From Polynucleobacter sp. AP-Jannik-300A-C4 (lineage in GTDB: Bacteria > Pseudomonadota > Gammaproteobacteria > Burkholderiales > Burkholderiaceae): DNA of 64,000 bases. Location of the stretch: the NCBI RefSeq assembly GCF_018688335.1, contig NZ_CP061316.1, forward strand, positions 682,001 through 746,000, in the 5' to 3' direction. Below, one piece after another: positions 1 through 7,364 of this stretch. The notes under the pieces are model-generated. The model did no database searches and was not told where the DNA came from. It worked only from the letters and a program-made list of their open reading frames with translations. The stretch's first letter is position 1, and each line of letters begins with the position of its first letter. A program made the position numbers and the translations under genes.

Positions 1-104
1 ATAATGGAAATCCCGATTATTGAAAGAAAGACAGTTTTCTGTGCAGCAATTAACCTTCCTAATGCAAGTCCAACAAGGGAGAAGAATATGAAGTATCCAA
101 GCAT
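1..104 (-). CDS. Partial hydrophobic protein, N-terminus only
   Basis: The minus strand reads open from an ATG at 104-102 to the window edge, giving 34 residues that begin MLGYFIFFSLVGLALGRLI. This is a strongly hydrophobic stretch like a first membrane segment. An AGAGG lies about eight bases upstream of the ATG on that strand, a reasonable ribosome binding site. If real, the gene is transcribed divergently from the chaperone-like cassette. The plus strand of the same DNA is also open (4-123, 39 codons), but that product has no recognisable character. Function cannot be assigned from this fragment. Confidence 0.4.
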   Translation of the reverse strand, partial: MLGYFIFFSLVGLALGRLIAAQKTVFLSIIGISI

Positions 105-331
105 TTATGAAGCCTCTTTTTAAGCTGGGTTGAAAAGTGATTTTTCTTAATAATTAATGCATTTTTTTATTGTGCAGTCATACATCATAAAGTGCCAAGC
201 TATTTTTTTTGGTTTTATGCGAGGTTGAAATCTATAAGAGTTAGAATGAATTTCTTAATAATAATTAAATGTAATATGCACAAAAAATAGGCATATTTTT
301 TTCACTTAAGTTACATTTTTGGTAAAAACAC
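105..331. other. AT-rich intergenic region upstream of the cassette
   Basis: This stretch of about 230 bases is very AT-rich, with long T and A runs, and contains no convincing gene. It probably carries the promoter of the plus-strand cassette that starts at 332 and, if the gene at 1-104 is real, a divergent promoter. I could not pick a convincing -35/-10 pair or operator. Confidence 0.5.
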
Positions 332-691
332 ATGACAGATGATGAAGTCAATAAGTTGGAAAGTTTAGTCATAGATATGGCCATTGAGAGCTGGCGCTTT
401 TCAAGACTTTTTGTCAGGGTTGCTGGAAAGTTGGATGCTGGTGAAACTGCAAAATACGTAAATCAACTTCGGTATTTTCAAAAGAAAGTCGAGGATGGGC
501 TCAATCAGATTGGTTTAAAAGTTGTAAATCTAGAAGGTCAATCATTTGATGCTGGTATGGCGGTATCTGCAATCAATATTGAAGACTTTGAAGCTAGTGA
601 TATTTTGATCGTTGAACAAATGATAGAGCCGGTCATTATGGGTGCTGATGGTTTAAGGCGGTCCGGTGCTGTGATGTTAAGGAAAGTTTGA
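332..691 (+). CDS. GrpE-like mini-protein (putative Hsp70 nucleotide exchange factor)
   Basis: The product has 119 residues. Its C-terminal half follows the layout of the GrpE head domain: a helix ending GLNQIGLKVV, then GQSFDAG near residue 69 where GrpE proteins have a GxxFDPxxHxA motif, and a final LRRSGAVML where GrpE has the gDRVLRPAxV strand. The first 60 residues are helical but much shorter than the long coiled coil of cellular GrpE (about 200 residues in total). The hsp70 gene starts one base after its stop codon, which supports a partner role. In GrpE-type proteins this domain opens the Hsp70 nucleotide cleft; that role here is inference. The His of the GrpE motif is absent, so the assignment is a remote-homology call. 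Confidence 0.55.
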   Translation: MTDDEVNKLESLVIDMAIESWRFSRLFVRVAGKLDAGETAKYVNQLRYFQKKVEDGLNQIGLKVVNLEGQSFDAGMAVSAINIEDFEASDILIVEQMIEPVIMGADGLRRSGAVMLRKV

Positions 692-692
692 A

Positions 693-3185
693 ATGAAATA
701 TGTCGGCATAGACTTAGGTACAACTAATAGCGCAATTTGCACTTATGACGGAGAGTCAGTCCGCCTCTATAAAAGTCCTGAGCAGCATGATGTCACGCCA
801 TCTGCGATATTCATTGATAAGCGTGGAAATAGGTATGTAGGTGCCAGGGCCTATGATAGCTCTGCGAAAAATCCAGATAATTCAGCAACTTTATTTAAGA
901 GATTGATTGGTACAAATACACCAATTACCTTGAAGGCTGTAGATAAGGTTATGACACCAGAGGAGTGCTCGGCTGAAATCCTTAGAGTACTTTTTTCTTA
1001 TCTACCAGAGGAAATTAGAAATGATGACTCTACAGGCACTGTAATCACAGTACCTGCAGCATTTAATCAAATGCAAAAAGATGCAACAATGGCAGCTGCC
1101 GAACTTGCTGGAATCGGTAAGGTTGCCCTAATGCAAGAGCCTGTTGCGGCAGTAATGTCTGTAATGAAGAGTAGAAAAATTGATGGCACATTCCTAGTCT
1201 ATGATCTTGGCGGCGGGACGCTTGACATTGCAATTGCGGAGAGCACCTCAGGTCGGGTTAGTCTTCTAGCTCATGGCGGAATTGCAATGTGTGGTGGGCG
1301 AGATTTTGATCGGATTCTTTTTGATAATGTTGTCAAACCATGGCTTGTCAGCAACTTCGACTTAGGTGAAGCTTTTGCCACCGAGCCTAAATTTAAAAAA
1401 TTACGCAATATTGCTCTTTGGGCTGCTGAAAAAGCAAAAATTGAGCTTTCTCAGAAAGAAGATGCAATTATTAGCATGCCTGAAACTGATATTGGAATTC
1501 AGGACGAGTCAGGTGCAGATATTTATCTGGATATCTCGCTTAGTCGTAACCAGTTAAACGATCTCATATCGCCCAAAATAGAAGAATCAATTGGTGCGAC
1601 AAGGGATGCTCTGGAAAAAGCAGGGCTAACACCCCATGATATTGAGAGGGTTGTATTTGTAGGGGGGCCAACAAACTATAAGCCCCTAAGAGATAAAGTT
1701 GCCTTTGAATTGGGAATTGCCCCTTCAACCGATGTCAACCCGATGACTGCTGTTGCAGAAGGTGCCGCAATTTTTGCAGAATCAATTGACTGGTCTACGC
1801 AGAATAGGTCAAGAAAAAATAGTCGAGGTGCTCTTAGTACTGGCGGAACTTTGAATCTTGGTTTTAACTACATAGCCAGAACGCCAGATCAAAAATCCAA
1901 AATTATTGCCATGGTTTCAGGAAGTGTTGCGCCTGGTACAGAGTTTCAAATTGATAATTTAGACACTGGATGGTCTTCTGGTCGGATTACTTTGGTTGAT
2001 AAAGCAGCCCTTGAGGTCTCGCTATCTAAACCAGGTGAGAATGTATTCAAAGTGTTTATTTTTGATGCAAATGGCGGGCCGATACGTATTGAAAATACAA
2101 GACTAGTAATTACTAGAACTGCAGCAAGCATTGATGCCATTCCTGCATCTCACTCGATTGGTCTTGAGGTCAAAGAAAAACTTGCCGGAAAAACTACGCT
2201 TGATTATTTAATTAAGGATGGAGACCAGCTTCCAAAAAAAGGAAAAAAAGTATACAAGGCAGCAGAGTCTTTAAAAGCAGGAAGTTTGAATTCTCTTAAA
2301 TTTAAATTATGGGAAGGCGATATATCAGAGTCAATTTCTGATAATCGGTTTATTGGTATGTTTGAAATCAAAGGGTCAGATATTGAAGAGGGGGTAATCG
2401 CAGCAGGATCAGAGCTTGTATGCGACTTTGAGATACTTGATTCTGGAAATATTATTTTAGAAGTATCTGTGCCCTCAATAGGGGGATCCTTTCATAGCGG
2501 TAGAAATTTTTACTCGCGTCAAGAAGGCCAAATTGATTACAGTCAGGCCGCAAAAGTTGTCAGTGAACAAGCATCCAGCGCGCTTGATAAATTGGATTTA
2601 ATGAGCGGAAAAATAGATGATCCTCGCCTTGATGAGGCTAAGAAGAAGCTTCAGGAATCTTCAGCAATTCGTCCAGATGAGTCGGACCCGGAGACAACTA
2701 AAAATGCTATGGATCAAATCCAAGATGCAAAAAGACTGATGTCTCTTGCTCGCAAAGAGCACCTACAGCAAATTCGTCAAATTGAACTTGATACTGTCAC
2801 TAATGTATTTAATGAAGTCATTCGCCAGTATGCTAGACCAACAGAAGAGTCGGCTTGTGACAATTTGATAAGAACCGCACAGAGAGCAATAGACAATAAG
2901 AGCCCTGAGTTTGAGGCGCTTATTGACGAGCTCAGAAATAAAAATTTCCAAATACTATGGCGACAAGATTGGTTTATTGCAGATAGATTCAAAATGTACT
3001 CGGATGAGCCACATAAGTTCCCTGATATTCCTGAGTATCATGCATTAATTGCCGAGGGAAACAAGTCAATTTCCGCTGGAGATGTAGATAAGTTGAGGCA
3101 AGTTGTTGCTCAGCTTGGATCCATGAAGATCTATTCTGGTGATGAGGATGACATGATTGCAGCAACTAACATTATTTCCGGATGA
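693..3185 (+). CDS. Hsp70 (DnaK-like) chaperone with an extra domain
   Basis: The 830-residue product has a complete Hsp70 nucleotide-binding domain: GIDLGTTNS at residues 5-13, the phosphate-2 motif VYDLGGGTLDIAI near 169-181 and the adenosine motif VVFVGGPTNY near 320. Housekeeping DnaK is about 640 residues. Here a region of roughly 90 residues (about 385-475), apparently beta-rich, separates the ATPase domain from a recognisable substrate-binding beta domain (about 480-610, with LWEGDI and the following DNRFIGMFEI). A long helical C-terminus (620-830) follows and lacks the EEVD-like tail. The gene is preceded by the GrpE-like gene and overlaps the AAA+ gene by four bases (ATGA). It uses AGA and ATA codons freely, unlike the core genes further right, which suggests acquisition. 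It is not the housekeeping dnaK, since no normal dnaJ or grpE accompanies it. Substrate unknown. Confidence 0.9.
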   Translation: MKYVGIDLGTTNSAICTYDGESVRLYKSPEQHDVTPSAIFIDKRGNRYVGARAYDSSAKNPDNSATLFKRLIGTNTPITLKAVDKVMTPEECSAEILRVLFSYLPEEIRNDDSTGTVITVPAAFNQMQKDATMAAAELAGIGKVALMQEPVAAVMSVMKSRKIDGTFLVYDLGGGTLDIAIAESTSGRVSLLAHGGIAMCGGRDFDRILFDNVVKPWLVSNFDLGEAFATEPKFKKLRNIALWAAEKAKIELSQKEDAIISMPETDIGIQDESGADIYLDISLSRNQLNDLISPKIEESIGATRDALEKAGLTPHDIERVVFVGGPTNYKPLRDKVAFELGIAPSTDVNPMTAVAEGAAIFAESIDWSTQNRSRKNSRGALSTGGTLNLGFNYIARTPDQKSKIIAMVSGSVAPGTEFQIDNLDTGWSSGRITLVDKAALEVSLSKPGENVFKVFIFDANGGPIRIENTRLVITRTAASIDAIPASHSIGLEVKEKLAGKTTLDYLIKDGDQLPKKGKKVYKAAESLKAGSLNSLKFKLWEGDISESISDNRFIGMFEIKGSDIEEGVIAAGSELVCDFEILDSGNIILEVSVPSIGGSFHSGRNFYSRQEGQIDYSQAAKVVSEQASSALDKLDLMSGKIDDPRLDEAKKKLQESSAIRPDESDPETTKNAMDQIQDAKRLMSLARKEHLQQIRQIELDTVTNVFNEVIRQYARPTEESACDNLIRTAQRAIDNKSPEFEALIDELRNKNFQILWRQDWFIADRFKMYSDEPHKFPDIPEYHALIAEGNKSISAGDVDKLRQVVAQLGSMKIYSGDEDDMIAATNIISG

Positions 3186-4618
3186 ATATGGAGCAATGGC
3201 TTCCAATCGGATTAGATCTACCTCTTGGGTATAAAGCTAAGAAGGTGCTTCAATCAGGAAATTCATGGCAAATTATACAAGCTTCTGAGGCTGGTAAAGC
3301 GCTCATCGCAAAGGAATCATTATTTGATAAGTGGATTAATGATGGACTTATTGATGAAACTATATTCTCAAAATTTATTTATGGAGAAGAAGTTTTCTAC
3401 TCCCTTTATGTCCCTAACAAATACCAATTAACTACCCTTGATAAAGCTAAATCACCAAATTCAAAAAATGATGCAATTTCATTTGCCCAGTGTCTAAAAA
3501 AGACTAGGGATAGAAATATAGATATCGCACTACACGATGCGATTTTTATAGAGTCCATAACAAGACTGCTTCCTACCTATTCAATATCAACGCCGGTTGG
3601 TGATGATGTGCTCTTAGGATACTGGTTGACAGGTGGGATACCGATTTCTGTTCATTCTTCTAGGCGACTAAAGCAAATTGTTAGTTGGTTGGATCCAAAA
3701 TATCTTGATGAAATAATTAATGTTTCAGGTATTGATGCTTCAAACAATTCTATTTTGGAGGCAGGGCTACTAAAAGATTCAGAGAGCCCAGTCGATCCAA
3801 TCGGGAGGTCTAATCAGCTTGATGGCAAGGAAATTACTCAAAAATCTTCTCATTTTGAGTTGCCTGGCCGAATTGAGTTGACTCATTTTTTCAATGAGCA
3901 TGTTGTAGATATTATTAATAATGAAGAGCGTTATAAATTGCTTGGAATTAATTTTCCCTCCGCCATAATTCTTTATGGCCCACCAGGTAGCGGCAAGACT
4001 TATGCGGTGGAGAAGTTAACTGATTACTTGGAATGGCCAATGTTTGAAGTTGATGCCAGCAGCATCGGAAGCCCATATATTCATGAAACTAGTAAAAAAA
4101 TTGCCGATATCTTTAAGAGGGCGATTGAGAGCTCCCCTTCAATATTGGTTATTGACGAAATGGATGCTTTTTTATCTGACAGGGAAGCTGGGGCTGGCCA
4201 GCACAGGGTGGAGGAAATTGCTGAATTCCTAAGGCAAATCCCAGAGGCCACAAAAAATAAGGTTTTAATTGTCGGCATGACAAATAGGATTGATACCATT
4301 GACTCTGCCATTCTTAGGAGGGGTAGATTTGATCATGTAATTATGGTTGACTATGCCAATGAGGAAGAAATTTTAGGAATGCTTAAAAATTCTTTATCTA
4401 AGATCCCAAAAGCAGATGATCTTAAATTAATTGATGCCTCAAAAAGGCTTGCTGGTAGACCTCTTTCTGATGCGGCTTACGTAATTAGGGAGGCTGCGAG
4501 ACTGGCAGCTAGAAGTGGTAAGACTCTCATAGATCAAGAAAGTTTGAATATCGCTCTGGATGAAACCCCTGTTAGGGATAAAAAATCAGAGCAACATCGT
4601 CCAATAGGATTTCTTTAG
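3182..4618 (+). CDS. AAA+ ATPase with a unique N-terminal region
   Basis: The 478-residue protein has one AAA+ module in its second half: Walker A GPPGSGKT near residue 266, Walker B ILVIDEMDAF near 322, a sensor-1 stretch VGMTNR, and the arginine-finger segment RRGRFD near 378. This is the classic layout of the FtsH/Cdc48/proteasomal-ATPase clade. The C-terminal helical lid ends near residue 460. No protease, zinc site or membrane segment is present, so it is not FtsH. The first 230 residues are not recognised; they start with a glycine-containing hairpin followed by an AKE that loosely recalls a kinase N-lobe, which I do not rely on. The ATG overlaps the hsp70 stop, implying translational coupling. 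Likely an unfolding or remodelling motor acting with the Hsp70 (inference). Confidence 0.85.
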   Translation: MNMEQWLPIGLDLPLGYKAKKVLQSGNSWQIIQASEAGKALIAKESLFDKWINDGLIDETIFSKFIYGEEVFYSLYVPNKYQLTTLDKAKSPNSKNDAISFAQCLKKTRDRNIDIALHDAIFIESITRLLPTYSISTPVGDDVLLGYWLTGGIPISVHSSRRLKQIVSWLDPKYLDEIINVSGIDASNNSILEAGLLKDSESPVDPIGRSNQLDGKEITQKSSHFELPGRIELTHFFNEHVVDIINNEERYKLLGINFPSAIILYGPPGSGKTYAVEKLTDYLEWPMFEVDASSIGSPYIHETSKKIADIFKRAIESSPSILVIDEMDAFLSDREAGAGQHRVEEIAEFLRQIPEATKNKVLIVGMTNRIDTIDSAILRRGRFDHVIMVDYANEEEILGMLKNSLSKIPKADDLKLIDASKRLAGRPLSDAAYVIREAARLAARSGKTLIDQESLNIALDETPVRDKKSEQHRPIGFL

Positions 4619-4629
4619 AGGGATGAGAA

Positions 4630-5256
4630 ATGTCGGAGAATGACAATAAAAAAGGATTTGCTGGCCTATCTTCACTTGAGTCAAAAGTGGAGCCTGTTCA
4701 CAGTAAAGAAGTCCCGGATCAAGAAAAAAATGAAACAAATTTAGAGGAGCCCCATTCGCAGGCAGTTAGAACAGAGCCTCCCCCCATATCAACTGTTGTG
4801 CCTAAATATACCTATTCTCCAGAAATGGAATTTGTTAAAAAGTATTGGATATGGCTATTGTTGGGAATTTTTCTTATTTATATTTTCGCATCTCAGGATA
4901 GTAAAAAAACCACATCTACTAGTTACTCATCTGGCTCCTATACTCCGGCACCGGCCTATACGGCGCCAAGCTTTAGTTCGGAGCTTGTTGAATCAAAACC
5001 CCTGTACGGCGCAAATAATGTACTTACTGCCTCTGAAATTTATTATTGCAAGGCTGAGGAGTTGAGAATTGAGTCTAACAAGACAACTGTTGATCGTTAT
5101 GATGATTTTTCTTTGACAAGGTTTAATCAAACAGTCCAAGACTACAACAGTAGATGTGCCCAGTATAGATACAAAGATGCCGCCATGAATTCAGCAAACA
5201 ATGCGCTTGAATCAAATAGGTATTCAATAGAGGCCCAAGGTAGGGCCAGGATGTGA
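4630..5256 (+). CDS. Single-span membrane protein of the Hsp70 cassette
   Basis: No family is recognised for this 208-residue protein. It has an acidic, proline-containing N-terminal tail of about 70 residues, one strong membrane segment at about residues 72-89 (YWIWLLLGIFLIYIFA), a Ser/Thr/Tyr/Pro-rich linker, and a C-terminal domain of about 90 residues with two cysteines (in YYCKAEEL and NSRCAQY) that could form a disulfide outside the cytoplasm. The absence of a cleavable signal and the long polar N-tail suggest an N-in orientation. It lies 11 bases after the AAA+ gene and 15 bases before the J-like gene, so it is co-transcribed. Its presence suggests that the chaperone module acts at the inner membrane. 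Function unknown. Confidence 0.75.
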   Translation: MSENDNKKGFAGLSSLESKVEPVHSKEVPDQEKNETNLEEPHSQAVRTEPPPISTVVPKYTYSPEMEFVKKYWIWLLLGIFLIYIFASQDSKKTTSTSYSSGSYTPAPAYTAPSFSSELVESKPLYGANNVLTASEIYYCKAEELRIESNKTTVDRYDDFSLTRFNQTVQDYNSRCAQYRYKDAAMNSANNALESNRYSIEAQGRARM

Positions 5257-5271
5257 TGTTGAGGATTTAAT

Positions 5272-6918
5272 ATGCGCCAATTAACAAAGAATAATTTAAA
5301 TGAAAATCCTTTTTATATTCTGAAGGCAAGCCCCAGGGATACTAAGGCAAAAATTATTGAGTTCGCCGATGAGGTGGGACTCAGCTTAGACTCTGAGATT
5401 TGTAATAAGGCTCGCTCAGACTTAACAAATCCTCGCAATAGAATCGCGCATGAAATATCTTGGTTTCCAGGTGTTTCCCCAAAAAAATGCCAAGAGCTAG
5501 CCCTTTTATCCCTTAGTAACCCAAAGTTTGTTCTTGATGAATCATCCTTGCCGCCTCTGGTTTTGGCAAATTTATGGACAGCATTCTTTGAAGCTCTTGA
5601 TGATGGAGAGAGCGGGGTGGAAATATCAGATTCAATTGTTAAATTTGCACATCTTTTGGAAGGCCTGTCTGCTTCAGACATTATGCGAGATCTTAATGAA
5701 GATCGCCTTGTTTCTGGATTTGCAGAGATTACATCATTAGATTTAGTGGAAGAGGCTTTAACCGAAAGAAAAAAAGTCTTCAAGCTGATAGTAAGAGATT
5801 CCCTTAACAGACTTTCTACGGATCAGTTAATTTCAGTTATGACCGATGTATGCACTGAGGGTACATTAAGTGGTGAGATAAATGCGCCTGAATTTATCTA
5901 CTCAATAATTGATTCTTATGAAATTGAAACCCAAGTATTTTTAAGTAATGAATATGAAACAGCAAAGAAGCTATGCACTGCTATCTTAACTAATGCAGCT
6001 GCCAATTCTTCATTGGAGCCAAATTTATCAAATCTTAATGATGTTTCTAGAAACTTCTCAAGAGTGGCTAAGCCAATACAGCTTGCATATAAGTCTAGAG
6101 GCATGGAGCATGAATTAAGTAAAACATATGCATATGAAGTAAGGTCTTTGGCTATCGATCTTCATAATAAGCATAACCAACTCGATACATCCTTAAGTCT
6201 TACAAAAGTTAATAGGGAAATTTTTGCAGATATCCCTGAATTTGTTGACCGAGCCGATGAGGATCGGGAGACTTTAATTCAATTCCAGGCTGATAAAGAA
6301 AAAAGTAAGGAAGATCAAGAGGAGTGGGCTCAAGAAATTACTTATAGCGCTGAAATTGGTTTGGTCTTTAAGGAAACTTTGTCCCTGTCTCCAAGTGGTG
6401 CATCATATGGTGCGAAAAAATACCCCCTTGATAGCATTACGAGAATTGGGTGGGGTGCGGTACGAAATTCTGTCAATGGGATACCAACTGGTACGGACCA
6501 CACTATTTTCTTTGGTGATTCTAATTCACAGGCAACTGTCACAACAAGAAAAGAAAAGGTTTACCAGGACTTTACTGATAAGTTATGGCGAGCTGTTGGA
6601 ATTAGAATTATTACTCAGATGATCTCTCTCCTAAGGGCCGGAAACTCTATGAATTTTAGGGAGATGACTGTATGGGATGATCGTGTAACCCTTAAAAAGC
6701 ATAAACTTTTCGGGTCTGAAGATGTTACGTGTCCCTGGTCTGATGTGCAGATTTGGTCTGCTGATGGCTCCATGTACATTGGACACACTAAGGACAATAA
6801 AATATATAGTGCCCTTCCTTATCTCAGCACTGCTAATGCGCATGTATTGGAAATGTTAATTAGAGCTGCATTTAAGAAGCCTGGGCTTATTAAGCTAAGC
6901 CAAACCTTTGAAAACTAG
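5272..6918 (+). CDS. J-domain-like protein with C-terminal PH-like repeats
   Basis: The N-terminus of this 548-residue product (about residues 9-68: NPFYILKASPRDTKAKI, then LTNPRNRIAHEISWFPG) follows the helix pattern of degenerate J-domain proteins. The HPD tripeptide needed to stimulate ordinary DnaK is absent. The middle (70-340) is helical and unrecognised. The C-terminal 200 residues contain two similar beta-rich segments, about 350-450 and 460-545, each with a strand-turn pattern ending in a helix (VYQDFTDKLW and ANAHVLEMLI), compatible with bacterial PH-like domains. As last gene of the cassette it completes a GrpE/Hsp70/J-like set with the AAA+ and membrane proteins. The J-like and PH-like assignments are pattern-based and would need profile or structure comparison. 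Confidence 0.6.
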   Translation: MRQLTKNNLNENPFYILKASPRDTKAKIIEFADEVGLSLDSEICNKARSDLTNPRNRIAHEISWFPGVSPKKCQELALLSLSNPKFVLDESSLPPLVLANLWTAFFEALDDGESGVEISDSIVKFAHLLEGLSASDIMRDLNEDRLVSGFAEITSLDLVEEALTERKKVFKLIVRDSLNRLSTDQLISVMTDVCTEGTLSGEINAPEFIYSIIDSYEIETQVFLSNEYETAKKLCTAILTNAAANSSLEPNLSNLNDVSRNFSRVAKPIQLAYKSRGMEHELSKTYAYEVRSLAIDLHNKHNQLDTSLSLTKVNREIFADIPEFVDRADEDRETLIQFQADKEKSKEDQEEWAQEITYSAEIGLVFKETLSLSPSGASYGAKKYPLDSITRIGWGAVRNSVNGIPTGTDHTIFFGDSNSQATVTTRKEKVYQDFTDKLWRAVGIRIITQMISLLRAGNSMNFREMTVWDDRVTLKKHKLFGSEDVTCPWSDVQIWSADGSMYIGHTKDNKIYSALPYLSTANAHVLEMLIRAAFKKPGLIKLSQTFEN

Positions 6919-7018
6919 ACCTTAAGCACTTTTCTATTAATCTAATTGCATTTAATTTGGGTTATTGACTTTTCTATTTGAAATTTGCTATAGGTATCTC
7001 TCGCATGGAAAGGCAATA

Positions 7019-7357
7019 ATGAAAACATTTATGCAACAGATTGAAGACTCCGAGGAGCTCACTGCAGTCCATGACACCGAAGTTACAAAGCCTCAAAATC
7101 CCAACCCAGATAAACAAATAACCAGTAAAACCTCACATTTTGTGCCCGATATTCCTGCATTTACAACTCTGAAGTTCGAGAAGGGGGTCAATAACAGTTA
7201 TTGGGTTCATCTAATTGCTCAGTGTGGTGTTAAGCAGGGTTTAGAGATTTATTTCAGTAGTGACTTTATGGCTCCTGAATATATAGAGTTCATTAGGAAG
7301 TTAAATATCTGCACTAATCAAATCTTAGATTTTGTTGATTCAATCTCAAATAGTTAA
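7019..7357 (+). CDS. Small unknown protein upstream of the HNH nuclease
   Basis: I place the start at the ATG at 7019, which is preceded by a GGAAAGG, giving 112 residues; an upstream alternative start at 6965 lacks such a site. The first 45 residues are polar and probably disordered. The remainder (from VPDIPAFTTLKFEKG) looks like a small alpha/beta domain ending in helices, with one Cys in the core. No family is recognised. It lies about 100 bases after the J-like gene and almost touches the nuclease gene, so it may be a partner or accessory of the nuclease, or the last member of the chaperone cassette. Nothing in the sequence decides between these. Confidence 0.6.
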   Translation: MKTFMQQIEDSEELTAVHDTEVTKPQNPNPDKQITSKTSHFVPDIPAFTTLKFEKGVNNSYWVHLIAQCGVKQGLEIYFSSDFMAPEYIEFIRKLNICTNQILDFVDSISNS

Positions 7358-7364
7358 AAATTTC

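Noticed and set aside
4..123. Short plus-strand open frame at the window start
   Set aside because: The product has no recognisable features, while the opposite strand has a hydrophobic coding pattern with a ribosome binding site.
1..331. Left attachment site of the dusA element
   Set aside because: No stretch resembling the start of dusA is found here or in 8193-8448.
693..3185. Housekeeping DnaK
   Set aside because: The protein is about 190 residues longer, has an extra domain and lacks the usual dnaJ/grpE neighbours.
3182..4618. FtsH-type protease
   Set aside because: The AAA+ core is similar, but there is no membrane segment and no HExxH protease domain.
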